64,000 nt of DNA from an uncultured Flavobacteriaceae bacterium. Lineage in GTDB: Bacteria > Bacteroidota > Bacteroidia > Flavobacteriales > Flavobacteriaceae. The translations under genes and the position numbers were made by a program. The stretch's first letter is position 1. The number at the start of each line of letters is the position of its first letter. Under the pieces are notes generated by a model. That model did no database searches. It was not told where the DNA came from and saw only the letters and a list, made by a program, of their open reading frames with translations. Shown here in pieces: positions 37,712 through 46,685 of the stretch. The stretch is from NCBI GenBank assembly GCA_947500575.1, contig CANMSI010000003.1:248001-312000 (forward strand). The letters run 5' to 3'.

Positions 37712-38317
37712 ATGAAATACTTGGTTTTTTATATAACGATGACCTTATTTGCCCTAAGCTTATCTGCACAAGAAAAAATCCTGTTCAATGGAAAAGACCT
37801 TAGTGGTTGGGAAGTTTATGGAACAGAGAAATGGTATGTAGAAGAAGGAGTATTGGTTTCCGAAAGTGGTCCCGATGCCCAATATGGGTACTTAGCCACA
37901 AAAGAACACTATAAGAATTTTGAGCTACGTCTGGAGTTTCAGCAAGAAGCGAATGGGAACAGTGGTGTATTTATAAGATCTACAATAGAGGGGACCAAAG
38001 TAAGTGGTTGGCAAGTAGAAGTGGCACCCCCTGGGAAACATACAGGTGGAGTTTACGAATCTTACGGGAGAGGATGGCTTATAAAACCGTCCGAGGATAA
38101 GGAGGCAGTGCTTAAAATGGGCGAATGGAATAGCATGAAGATTCGTGTGGTAGGAGACCAATTAACCTCTTGGCTGAATGGAGAAGAGATGGTTTCTATT
38201 ACAGATGCTAAAATTGGTGAAGGAGTGGGTTCCATTGCTTTGCAAATTCATGATGGAGGGGGTATTAAAGTGAAGTGGCGCAATCTTAAGTTAACTGAAT
38301 TAGAGAACAAGAAGTAA
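37712..38317 (+). CDS. Exported DUF1080 (3-keto-disaccharide hydrolase-like) protein
   Basis: A 201-residue protein with signal peptide (ending SLSAQ, about 1-19) and one DUF1080 concanavalin-like beta sandwich. The family opening LFNGKDLSGWEVYG is present. The mid-part has NSGVFIRSTIEGTKVSGWQVEV, and the end has GSIALQIHDGGGIKVKWRNLKL. Members bind or cleave sugars, and some hydrolyse 3-keto-glycosides. Without other sugar genes nearby the substrate is open. Probably periplasmic. It converges on the nuclease gene at 38322 with only 4 bp between stops. Confidence 0.88.
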   Translation: MKYLVFYITMTLFALSLSAQEKILFNGKDLSGWEVYGTEKWYVEEGVLVSESGPDAQYGYLATKEHYKNFELRLEFQQEANGNSGVFIRSTIEGTKVSGWQVEVAPPGKHTGGVYESYGRGWLIKPSEDKEAVLKMGEWNSMKIRVVGDQLTSWLNGEEMVSITDAKIGEGVGSIALQIHDGGGIKVKWRNLKLTELENKK

Positions 38318-38321
38318 GGGT

Positions 38322-39359
38322 CTATTCTTTTCTTAGTAAACAGATATAGACAGGGAAATGATCACTATAACCTCCCGTATAACTTCCACCGGCATAGGTT
38401 CTGAATGGATAGCCTTTATATGGACCCTTTTGTGTTTTTAAATAAGAAGGTGCAAAAACCCCTGCTTTCCAAAAAAGATAAGACGTAGTATTGGTATGAA
38501 TTAAATTACTACTGAAAAAAAATTGATCAAACAGAAACCATTCATCTCTATAAGCAAGGGAACCTACCCCTTTTCTATATAGACGTTCCATAGGATTAAA
38601 AAGTTGCCCTTCTTGCAGGTGCTTTTTGTTACCGACGGTTTTTAGCACTTTTTTTAGACTATCACTAGTTGGGTCATCGTTGAGGTCGCCCATACTGATG
38701 ATTTTTGCGTTGGGCGTAATTTTTAAAATTGAATCGATGATTTTTTTGTTAAGTCTTGCTGCCGCAAGTCGGTACGGTTCGCTCTTTGCCTCCCCGCCAC
38801 TTCTGGAGGGCCAATGATTAACAATAAAGTAAAACAGCTCATCATCTAATAAGCCTTCTACTACTAATTGATCTCTTGTGTATTTTCGATCTTCTTCCTC
38901 ATAAATTAGTAATCTCCGACTCTGAAAAGAAATGGGTAGGAAAATAGCTTGGCGATATAGTAAAGCAACATCAATTCCACGTCTGTCTGGACTGTCAAAA
39001 TGTATAATTTTATAGTTTTTTTTCGATACGGTAGAATTGGATATTAAATCTTGAAGTACTTGGAAATTTTCGATCTCCGCTAATCCAATAATCGCAGGAG
39101 AGGCTTGATTTTCGTTAGGTCCAATCTTGTTTATAACACCCGCAATGGAGTTAATTTTATGAGTATAACGTATCCTAGTCCATTTATCTTTCCCTTCTGG
39201 AGTTCGCTCATTATCAAAGGTTAAAGTGTCATTTACAATATCAAAAAGATTTTCTACATTATAGAATGCAATGGTTCTCATACGATAGGTTTTTTTATCT
39301 TGAGAATGAGCCCATGCAAATTGGAGTAGTAAAAATATAATAAGGTGCTTTTTTTTCAT
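38322..39359 (-). CDS. Exported endonuclease/exonuclease/phosphatase (DNase I-like) protein
   Basis: A 345-residue protein with a signal peptide (ending AWAHSQ, about 1-20). All DNase I-fold boxes are present in order: AFYNVENLFD, GLAEIEN (metal Glu), DRRGIDVALLY, NHWPSRSGG (catalytic His), MGDLNDDPTS and SDHFPV (Asp-His). It is therefore a probable secreted or periplasmic metal-dependent phosphodiesterase, most simply a nuclease. It is divergent from a TonB receptor gene that is itself followed by a lipoprotein gene and a second nuclease gene. I read the group as a nucleic-acid utilisation locus. Confidence 0.9.
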   Translation of the reverse strand: MKKKHLIIFLLLQFAWAHSQDKKTYRMRTIAFYNVENLFDIVNDTLTFDNERTPEGKDKWTRIRYTHKINSIAGVINKIGPNENQASPAIIGLAEIENFQVLQDLISNSTVSKKNYKIIHFDSPDRRGIDVALLYRQAIFLPISFQSRRLLIYEEEDRKYTRDQLVVEGLLDDELFYFIVNHWPSRSGGEAKSEPYRLAAARLNKKIIDSILKITPNAKIISMGDLNDDPTSDSLKKVLKTVGNKKHLQEGQLFNPMERLYRKGVGSLAYRDEWFLFDQFFFSSNLIHTNTTSYLFWKAGVFAPSYLKTQKGPYKGYPFRTYAGGSYTGGYSDHFPVYICLLRKE

Positions 39360-39430
39360 TTATTGAGAATAATTACGAATATATAGATTTATTTCTATAT
39401 ATTTAAAACCTCGATCTGAAATAATTTCTA

Positions 39431-42169
39431 ATGAAAATACCTTATGCTCTTTTTTGCTGTATTTGTTTTAGTATGAGTATGGCTTCTCAGGAGAGTCAAA
39501 CAATTATTGGTAAAGTGCTCGATAGGCAATCACAGCAACCTCTTCCAGACGTGTCCGTAATGGTGGGCAATTTGGAACTGCCTTTTAAGACAGATGCTCA
39601 AGGGTATTTTAAAATAGTAGTTCCCAAGAGCAAAGAATATGAATTGCTTTTAGAGATACCTGCTTACGAATCTAAGAGAATCCCTATTCAATTAAACGGA
39701 GCTTTCACTGATTTGGGAGTTATTTATTTAACCAGAAACACAATGGAAGAGAAAGCGGATCTTCTTTTAACAATGGAGGATGCTGATGTTTTTGAGGATG
39801 AACGTATTCCCATTAGTTCTGGAATGCTTCGGGCTACAAGAGATATTTTTTTAAGTAGGGCGGCATTCGATTTTGGACAGGCTTTTTTTAGAGTACGAGG
39901 TTATGGCTCAGAAGAGGGGCTTATAATGCTCAATGGTATTCCCATGAATAAATTATACAACGGAAGACCCCAATGGAATAATTGGGGAGGCTTGAACGAT
40001 GTTACCCGTAATCAAGAGCTTTCCTATGGCTTGCAACCATCAGCATACGGTTTTGGTGGTTTGCTAGGAGTTACCAATATTGATATGAGTCCGTCAGGAC
40101 TAAGGCCAGGGATTCGATTATCATCTTCCACTTCCAACAGGACCTATGCCAGCAGATTGATGGCAACCTATACAGCTGCACCCAAAAATGGATTTGCCTA
40201 TAGCTTATCTGCCTCTAGGAGATGGTCTCAAGAAGGTTATATAGAAGGTACTTTATACAATGCGTATTCTGTGTTTGGAGCTTTGGAATATCAACTGGAT
40301 AAAAAAAATAAGCTTTCTTTAAATTCCATATGGGCGGTAAACCAGCGAGGGCGTTCTGCCGCTACAACGGAAGAAGTTTTTCAATTAGCAGGACGTAACT
40401 ACAACCCATACTGGGGAAATCAAGAAGGGGCACTTCGGAATTCAAGAATCCGTTTAATAGAAGAGCCCATTGTAATGTTTAACTATACGTTGAACACCAC
40501 TAATTTTGATTTTCAAACCGGCATAGGCTATCAGTTTGGAAAAAGATCTAATAGTAGAGTGCGCTATTTTAATGCTCCTAATCCAGACCCTACCTATTAT
40601 CGAAATTTACCTAGTTTTTATATCAATAGTCCTATTGGAGCTAATTTTATTGCTTCTCAACAAGCTAGAAATCAGTTTCAGCAAAAACCACAATTAGATT
40701 GGGATAATATATATGCTGCCAATAGGACTCAAGAAGCAGAGGGAAAAGCTTCGTATTTACTATCTGAAGATATTACCAAAGATCAGCAGCTAAGCATCAG
40801 TACCACAGGCAGTATAATGGTAAATGATAGGGCTGAAATTGATTTTGGGAGTTTTTATCAGGGATTGACCTCTAAAAACTATGCTATGATATCTGATTTA
40901 TTAGGAGCCAGTTTTCATCAAGATGTAGATCCTTTTTCCAACACCCGAAATAACTTGAATGATGAATTAATTAAAGAGAAGGGAGATTCTTTTGGCTACA
41001 AGTATTTTATAAAAGCGAATAAAATAGAAACATTTTTGCAATTCAGGTACCAAGGTAGTAGGTGGGATGCCTTTCTTAGCGGACGTTTTTCCACCAGTAA
41101 TTATCAAAGGGAAGGGCTTTTTCTTAACGAACGATTTTTGGATACCTCTCTGGGTAATAGTCAGAAAGTAACCCATAATACATATGGCTTAAAAGCAGGG
41201 TTTGCATATAAATTTAGTGGAAGACATCAATTACATTTAGAAGCTGGTATGGTGCAACGGCCTCCAAGCTTGCAAAACACTTTTATAAACCCAAGAGAGA
41301 ATAATGAAGTGGTTCCCAATTTGCAAAATGAAGATGTATCTAACATCGCTATCAATTATATTTTTCGATTTCCTAGGCTTACTGGAAGAGTTTCAGGTTT
41401 TTACACGCGTTTTCAAAATACCACAGATATTAATTTCTTCTTTGTTGATGCTGGAGTGGGATCTGATTTTGTTCAGGAAGTAGTGACAGATTTTGATAAA
41501 TTACACATGGGCTTTGAAATGGGATTGCGGTACAAAATTTCATCATCCGTAAAAGTTTCTGCCGTGGCAGCTTTGGGTAAATATAGGTATGCTAGTGACC
41601 CTCTAATCACTATTAATTTTGATACTGCCGGAGCCTCAGAAGAAATTATTAATACAGAAGGTAGAACGCACTTAGGGACAGCGAAAGTCAAGGGCTATAA
41701 GCTAGCGCAAGGTCCACAAACAGCACTTAGCTTTGGCATAGAATATAGAGATCCTACATATTGGTGGATGGGAGTTACTACTAACTATTTGGCAAATAAC
41801 TACCCTCATATTTCAACCATTACACGCACACAGAGTTTTCTTCTAAATCCAGATTCAGGATTAGCCTTCCCAGAAGCAACTAATGAAAATGTCAATACAA
41901 TATTAAAGCAAAGTCAGTTAGACAATTTTTATTTACTCAACATGGTAGGGGGTAAATCCTGGTTATGGAAGGGAACCTATATAAGCATTTTTGCAAGTGT
42001 GAATAATGTATTTGATACGGTATTCAGAACTGGAGGCTATGAGCAGAGTAGAAATGGAAATTATGGCCAATTAGTACAAGATAATTTAAGTGGAACTCCA
42101 TCTTTTGGACCAAAATATTGGTATGGCTTTGGACGTACCTATTTTTTAAATCTGGCTGTCAGTTTTTAG
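39431..42169 (+). CDS. TonB-dependent receptor in nuclease locus
   Basis: A 912-residue outer-membrane receptor with signal peptide (ending SMASQ, about 1-19). A carboxypeptidase-like domain is at about 22-100 (IIGKVLDRQSQQPLPDVSVMV). The plug contains FRVRGYGSEEGLIMLNGIPMNK, and a 22-strand-type barrel ends in FLNLAVSF. The ligand cannot be read from the sequence. Its neighbours, two exported nucleases and a DUF5689/lamin-tail lipoprotein only 35 bp downstream, suggest uptake of nucleic acid fragments or their products. It shares a 71-bp divergent upstream region with the DNase I-like gene. Confidence 0.88.
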   Translation: MKIPYALFCCICFSMSMASQESQTIIGKVLDRQSQQPLPDVSVMVGNLELPFKTDAQGYFKIVVPKSKEYELLLEIPAYESKRIPIQLNGAFTDLGVIYLTRNTMEEKADLLLTMEDADVFEDERIPISSGMLRATRDIFLSRAAFDFGQAFFRVRGYGSEEGLIMLNGIPMNKLYNGRPQWNNWGGLNDVTRNQELSYGLQPSAYGFGGLLGVTNIDMSPSGLRPGIRLSSSTSNRTYASRLMATYTAAPKNGFAYSLSASRRWSQEGYIEGTLYNAYSVFGALEYQLDKKNKLSLNSIWAVNQRGRSAATTEEVFQLAGRNYNPYWGNQEGALRNSRIRLIEEPIVMFNYTLNTTNFDFQTGIGYQFGKRSNSRVRYFNAPNPDPTYYRNLPSFYINSPIGANFIASQQARNQFQQKPQLDWDNIYAANRTQEAEGKASYLLSEDITKDQQLSISTTGSIMVNDRAEIDFGSFYQGLTSKNYAMISDLLGASFHQDVDPFSNTRNNLNDELIKEKGDSFGYKYFIKANKIETFLQFRYQGSRWDAFLSGRFSTSNYQREGLFLNERFLDTSLGNSQKVTHNTYGLKAGFAYKFSGRHQLHLEAGMVQRPPSLQNTFINPRENNEVVPNLQNEDVSNIAINYIFRFPRLTGRVSGFYTRFQNTTDINFFFVDAGVGSDFVQEVVTDFDKLHMGFEMGLRYKISSSVKVSAVAALGKYRYASDPLITINFDTAGASEEIINTEGRTHLGTAKVKGYKLAQGPQTALSFGIEYRDPTYWWMGVTTNYLANNYPHISTITRTQSFLLNPDSGLAFPEATNENVNTILKQSQLDNFYLLNMVGGKSWLWKGTYISIFASVNNVFDTVFRTGGYEQSRNGNYGQLVQDNLSGTPSFGPKYWYGFGRTYFLNLAVSF

Positions 42170-42204
42170 ACAGAAGTTGTTTTATCAAAGCGTAGTATAT
42201 TAAA

Positions 42205-43572
42205 ATGAAAAAAAACATCCTTCTAATAGTTTTAGTTCTAGTCCAAGTTTTGATGGTATCAACCTGTGTAAAGACTTCGGGTTTTGAGATACCAAAATCT
42301 ATTTGTTCTGAGGATATGCAATCAAATATTTCTTTTGAAGAGTTAGATACAATTTATGATGGGGAAGTATTTCAAATTCAACAAGATTTAATAATGGAAG
42401 GTTATATAGCTTCTTCGGATCGCGCGGGGAATTTTTTTGGTGTTATACATATTCAAAATCAACGTCAAAATCCCAGTATGGGTTTGGAGTTACTCATGGA
42501 TTTAAGAGAGGTGCATTTATTATATCCAGCGGGAAGTAAAGTGTTGGTTCAATTAAAGGGGTTATTTATAGGTAAAAGAAATGATACCTTTCAAATTGGT
42601 GGGGTGTTCAATGCCTTTGGCAATCTTTCTGTAGGTCGTTTACCTAGCTCTATAGTGCAGGAACACCTTATTTTATCATGCGATATGATTACAGAGCTTA
42701 CGCCTGCAACCTATGCTGTTGCAGACTTAAACGATAATCTATTATCTACCCTAGTTCAAATAGAAGGTGTTGAATTCAAAGAAGAGCTAGTTGGACTTCC
42801 ATTTGCAGCTCCTAAAGAGGAAACTGAAAGAATTATGATTGATTGTAATAAGAATGAACTAGCCTTACTAAATAGTGGATTTTCTGATTTTCAATCGACT
42901 CCTTTGCCTGATGGAAATGGTAATGTAATGGGAGTTTTATCCAAGAAAGGAAACCAATATCTATTGGCAATCAATGATGAAGATGACATTAATTTTTTAA
43001 ATGAAAGATGTATTGAAGTACCAGATGAGTTTAGCTCCGAACGCCTTTTTATTTCCGAATTAGCCGACCCAGATAATAATAGTGGTGCTCGCTTTGTGGA
43101 GTTGTATAACGAGGATATGGCTTCACTCTCTTTAAATGGATGGAGTTTGCGCAGGTATACGAATGCAAATACGGAAGTGAGTTCTGAAGTTGATCTATCC
43201 GATTTTGTTATTGAAGGTAAAAGCACCTTGGTACTCTCTCCAAACGCTACTGAGTTTGAAAATGTGTATGGTTTTGCTCCAGATATAGCGGTATCTACGA
43301 ATAGTCCTGCAGATTCAAATGGCGATGACAACTTGGAACTGGTAGACCCATTTGGGGTAGTAATAGATGTCTTTGGAGTACCCGGAGAAGATGGTTCTGG
43401 AACCAATCATGAATTTGAAGATGGGAGAGCTATGCGAAAATTAAGTATAACTAGTTCAAATGCTTCTTTCACTTTTGGTGAGTGGATTATTTGCAATGAT
43501 ACGGGGGCGGAAGGGACTATGAAAGCCACAAAAAAAGCCCCAGATGACTATACACCCGGGGCAAGAAACTAA
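42205..43572 (+). CDS. DUF5689 and lamin-tail domain lipoprotein
   Basis: A 455-residue protein. The N-terminus has a signal with a lipobox-like VSTC (about residue 21). Residues about 40-270 match DUF5689: two beta-rich OB-like units with IMEGYIASSDRAGNFFGVIHIQ and LLSTLVQIEGVEFKE. A lamin-tail (LTD) sandwich lies at about 278-400 (LFISELADPDNNSGARFVELYN, LVDPFGVVIDVFG). LTD and OB-type units often accompany extracellular nucleases. It lies 35 bp after the TonB receptor and so is the likely surface lipoprotein partner, in a SusD-like position without SusD sequence. Its last bases contain a terminator for the opposite gene. Confidence 0.85.
   Translation: MKKNILLIVLVLVQVLMVSTCVKTSGFEIPKSICSEDMQSNISFEELDTIYDGEVFQIQQDLIMEGYIASSDRAGNFFGVIHIQNQRQNPSMGLELLMDLREVHLLYPAGSKVLVQLKGLFIGKRNDTFQIGGVFNAFGNLSVGRLPSSIVQEHLILSCDMITELTPATYAVADLNDNLLSTLVQIEGVEFKEELVGLPFAAPKEETERIMIDCNKNELALLNSGFSDFQSTPLPDGNGNVMGVLSKKGNQYLLAINDEDDINFLNERCIEVPDEFSSERLFISELADPDNNSGARFVELYNEDMASLSLNGWSLRRYTNANTEVSSEVDLSDFVIEGKSTLVLSPNATEFENVYGFAPDIAVSTNSPADSNGDDNLELVDPFGVVIDVFGVPGEDGSGTNHEFEDGRAMRKLSITSSNASFTFGEWIICNDTGAEGTMKATKKAPDDYTPGARN
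43530..43562 (-). terminator. Minus-strand terminator inside the end of the DUF5689/LTD gene
   Basis: GCCCC (43537-43541) pairs with GGGGC (43558-43562). On the minus strand the hairpin is followed by seven T (43536-43530). The stem is short but GC-only. It probably ends the nuclease gene at 43597. Confidence 0.4.
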
Positions 43573-43596
43573 CAAAAAAAATTAAATGCAAAGTGT

Positions 43597-45018
43597 TTAT
43601 GCAGAGGGGCCGCTGTCTACCTGCGCTTCAATGACGGCTTCTATAGCATTAGGAATATTTTCAAAGAGATCATAACCTGTTAGGTTTTCAATGGCGTCTA
43701 CAGAGGTGGTAAAAGCCCCCCAATCTGTGCTAATATTCTGGTCGTTAGGAACATTAATAGCAATGATTCTAGTGCTGGTAGAAACCCTACTAATATCGCC
43801 AGTACCATTCGGTAAAATAAGTGCTACTTTCCAAAAAGAATCCGGAACAGTAATATTGCCATTATCAATGGTATTTGCAAAACCATTTCTACCTGTACCG
43901 CCTGTACCAGCAACTCCAGTAACAATATGTACTTCAAAACCATCTTCTGTAAGCGAGCGTAAGTAGTTTTCAAAATTGGCCCAAGAACGCTGATTGTTAT
44001 CTGGTGCCTGCGGTGCTATATTACTTGTAAAATAAGTAGTCTCATTATCTTCAGCACTTCCATTTCTGTCAGCAGAAGGGCATAGATGACCTCTATCGAA
44101 ACCAGAGTTGGTATAATCACTACTAGTAGCTCTAAAGAAGTTACTAGGCAATTCGGGGTCTCTTTTAAAACAATTGCAGCGAGAAGCATTTCCTGTCCAA
44201 GCACTGCTTAAATGCCAGCTTACCCAATTAGAAGTTCCTCTACTGTTATTATAAGAAAAGGCATAATCATCTCTGGATAAAAAATAGTTGTTGCTATTGG
44301 AGCCAGCATCAGAGGGGTTGCCAAAGGTTAAATTACTATCCCTAGCGGCAACACCACTACCCCCACCAGACTGCGGAGCATCTATTTCAAAATTGTCAAT
44401 GTTAATTCTATTGCTACCTCCGGAAGTTTTATAGATCCCATAACGGGCCGGAGTAGGATCATTAATGGTATAGGTTACTGTGTTTAAAGTGGTAGAACTA
44501 GTAGTTATAGTACTTCCCATGAAAAACCAAGAACCGCCGTTGTCATAAGAAACAATTAGTCGCCATTGAGAGTTACTGTTAGAACCGTATTTAGCGTGGC
44601 GCACTCGGATGGTGCTAACACCATTGTCCATATTAAAATTCATAATTGCGTACCCATTGTTTCTTATTCGAACGGATTTGGAACCAAATTTTCTGTCGTT
44701 GGATAAGGTGCCTAGGAGTGCATCATTAAGATACCAGCTTCCAGAATCTGTAAGGTTAACGCTGGCACCAGCATAACTTCCTTTCGAGGCCGATTCAAAA
44801 GTTTCTGTAAATCCAATAGCACGAAGCGTGGTGAAATTATGTTTGTGAGGTCCTTGATTATCTTGATAATCAATGGCAACGTCTATTTCACCAGAGATGG
44901 ATAAGGTCTCTGAAGTAGTTGGTGTTTCATAGGGTGTCTCATCTTCCTGTACGCAACTTGCGAAGAGAAAGATGGCAAGACTGAATGTCAAAAAGGGCTT
45001 AAGGATACTTAATTTCAT
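43597..45018 (-). CDS. Secreted DNA/RNA non-specific endonuclease lipoprotein
   Basis: A 473-residue protein. The ATG at 45018 gives a lipoprotein signal ending LFASC. Residues about 60-210 form a beta-rich, lectin-like module with an aromatic VSYDNGGSWFFMG and a final INIDNFEI. The C-terminal half is a NucA/NUC1 beta-beta-alpha metal nuclease with D308-R-G-H311 (GFDRGHLCPSADR) and the metal-binding Asn region YFTSNIAPQAPDNNQRSW. It should cut DNA and RNA outside the cell or at its surface. It converges on the DUF5689/LTD gene and completes the putative nucleic-acid scavenging cluster. Confidence 0.93.
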   Translation of the reverse strand: MKLSILKPFLTFSLAIFLFASCVQEDETPYETPTTSETLSISGEIDVAIDYQDNQGPHKHNFTTLRAIGFTETFESASKGSYAGASVNLTDSGSWYLNDALLGTLSNDRKFGSKSVRIRNNGYAIMNFNMDNGVSTIRVRHAKYGSNSNSQWRLIVSYDNGGSWFFMGSTITTSSTTLNTVTYTINDPTPARYGIYKTSGGSNRINIDNFEIDAPQSGGGSGVAARDSNLTFGNPSDAGSNSNNYFLSRDDYAFSYNNSRGTSNWVSWHLSSAWTGNASRCNCFKRDPELPSNFFRATSSDYTNSGFDRGHLCPSADRNGSAEDNETTYFTSNIAPQAPDNNQRSWANFENYLRSLTEDGFEVHIVTGVAGTGGTGRNGFANTIDNGNITVPDSFWKVALILPNGTGDISRVSTSTRIIAINVPNDQNISTDWGAFTTSVDAIENLTGYDLFENIPNAIEAVIEAQVDSGPSA

Positions 45019-45048
45019 AATAGTGTAGTGTTTTGGGGTTATTACTCT

Positions 45049-45080
45049 CAAAAATATATGTAATATTTTTCCTACGCAAA
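45049..45080 (-). promoter_or_regulatory. Promoter of the non-specific endonuclease gene
   Basis: On the minus strand TTTG (45080-45077), a 20-bp spacer and TATTTTTG (45056-45049) fit both Bacteroidota elements, about 30 bp ahead of the ATG. Confidence 0.6.
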
Positions 45081-45136
45081 TATATTACTTTATCAAAACA
45101 CTATCTTTATTAAAAGCCTTTGTTAACAAGTGCCAT

Positions 45137-45173
45137 AAAAAAACAACCCCCTTCCTGTAGGGGAAGAGGGTTG
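45137..45173 (-). terminator. Terminator of the exported DinB gene
   Basis: CAACCCCCTTCC (45144-45155) pairs with 45162-45173 with one mismatch. Seven T follow on the minus strand. Confidence 0.7.
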
Positions 45174-45199
45174 CGAAATTTTAAGACCTGGGTATTCCC

Positions 45200-45802
45200 T
45201 TACTCGGAAGGGAAATTCTCATGCGCCTTTACCTCATCAATTTGTTTGGTATGGCGTTCTGTATGTCCAGACATAAATAGTACTACTTGTAAAGCATCTA
45301 CGGTACCAAACGGCAATTGTCCGTAATGGTTTCTTAGATCTGCCTCAGTATTCTTTACCATGTCAATGTTTTCCGTTCTTTTGGTAACGAATGCTTTTAA
45401 AGTTTCTTCATAAGAGCCAAATTTTCCAGATGGCTCAAATGCTTCGGAAGTTTTTACCTTGTTACTACGATCTCTTATAATCGCTAATAACTGGTCATCC
45501 GTCATTTTCACTTCTTCTCTTTTGGATGCATCTGCAGGAGTTTGTAGTGCGCCTTGCATCATACCAATAATGGTATTTTCAGAAATAGTAATGTGCTCAA
45601 CACATTCTGCAATAGACCAAGCAGTTTCACTGCTTTTGTAATTTAATTGTGCTTCACTAAGTCCTTCAACAGAAGCCATTAATGCCTCATGCGTTGCAGT
45701 AAGTTCAGCAATCGCTGCTTCTCTTTCTGTATCAGTTATTTGTGCACCTAAAGTGGTTGCCCCAAAAGATACTAATACAAGTGATAGAATAATTCTTTTC
45801 AT
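45200..45802 (-). CDS. Exported DinB family protein
   Basis: A 200-residue protein with a clear signal peptide (MKRIILSLVLVSFGATTLGAQ), followed by a four-helix DinB domain. The metal-site histidines are in ECVEHITISEN and in SGHTERHTKQIDEV near the end. DinB proteins are usually cytosolic, so an exported copy is unusual in general, though I believe similar ones occur in flavobacteria. The domain probably binds a divalent metal and may act on thiols or damaged small molecules. It stands alone between the nuclease promoter and a 381-bp gap. Confidence 0.87.
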   Translation of the reverse strand: MKRIILSLVLVSFGATTLGAQITDTEREAAIAELTATHEALMASVEGLSEAQLNYKSSETAWSIAECVEHITISENTIIGMMQGALQTPADASKREEVKMTDDQLLAIIRDRSNKVKTSEAFEPSGKFGSYEETLKAFVTKRTENIDMVKNTEADLRNHYGQLPFGTVDALQVVLFMSGHTERHTKQIDEVKAHENFPSE

Positions 45803-46183
45803 TTTGTTTAAAAATTTAAGTGTTCTTGATTATTTGTACTGTCATATACGATATAAAGTCATTAAATAGTTGTAGTTCAGGGATTAAAATACTATAAATA
45901 GTCTGATTTTCAAACTGTTAATGTAAAATAATAATACTCGTCTTATTTTATTTGGACTGCCACATTCTCTCAAAAACCAATCGTATTTACAAATGTACAA
46001 ACGATAAAGGGCATTTTATATGGCCAAATCAGCCATGTTACATGGGGTATTGTGCCAAAATGATAATATCGATAGTGCTTATGAAGCAATCGTTCTTTAA
46101 AATACTGTTCTGATGAATGGTTCCGTATATTTTGTACTTTTAGATGAGAATTTTTAGGTTATAATAGCTTATTTAGGGAGCAT
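45803..46183. other. Gene-free AT-rich gap
   Basis: These 381 bp separate the divergent exported DinB and ankyrin genes and must hold both promoters. No convincing open frame, RNA fold or full TANNTTTG box was found. The nearest match is TATATTTTG at about 46126-46134, which has one base too many. Confidence 0.5.
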
Positions 46184-46663
46184 ATGAAATATACAGTTGA
46201 AGATTTTTTTAATGGAATTAGGGACGGGGAGGTAGCTAAATTAACAGAAATATTAGCAGAAAAACCTCAATTATTAAGTAGCAAAGACCAGCGAGGTTCT
46301 ACACCTTTGATTTTAGCTACCTATTACAACCATGAAGAGGTAACCAATTTACTTTTAATGAAGGGGGCTAAAATAGATGAAAAGGATGCTTCTGGCAATA
46401 CTGCATTGATGGGGGTTTGTTTTAAGGGATTTACATCGGTTGCGGAAAAATTAATTGCCCAGGGTGCTAATGTAAATGAAAGCAATGCAATGGGTGCCAC
46501 AAGCCTTATTTATGCAGCCACTTTTAACCGAGAAGAAATTGCAAAAATGCTACTGGCTCAGGGGGCAGATAAGCATGCGAAAGATGCTAGAGGGCATACA
46601 GCATTAGATCATGCTAAAATGCAAGAATTCCAGGCACTAATAGCATTGTTAGAAGAATCATAA
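46184..46663 (+). CDS. Ankyrin repeat protein
   Basis: A 159-residue cytosolic protein made almost wholly of ankyrin repeats (about four). Examples are GSTPLILATYYNHEEVTNLLLMKGAKID, GNTALMGVCFKGFTSVAEKL and GHTALDHAKMQEFQAL. No signal peptide or enzymatic domain is present. It is likely a protein-binding adaptor; the partner is unknown. The nitrilase-family gene follows after 22 bp, so the two may form an operon. No catalase, a common ankyrin partner in some bacteria, is nearby. Confidence 0.9.
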   Translation: MKYTVEDFFNGIRDGEVAKLTEILAEKPQLLSSKDQRGSTPLILATYYNHEEVTNLLLMKGAKIDEKDASGNTALMGVCFKGFTSVAEKLIAQGANVNESNAMGATSLIYAATFNREEIAKMLLAQGADKHAKDARGHTALDHAKMQEFQALIALLEES

Positions 46664-46685
46664 AGTAATTTCAAAAACGGTAAAC

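Noticed and set aside
42891-43406. 171-codon minus-strand frame
   Set aside because: It lies wholly inside the DUF5689/lamin-tail gene, whose domains are recognisable. The antisense product has no signal, motif or sensible start.
39431-43572. SusC/SusD polysaccharide pair
   Set aside because: The lipoprotein has DUF5689 and lamin-tail features, not SusD helices, and neighbours are nucleases rather than glycoside hydrolases.
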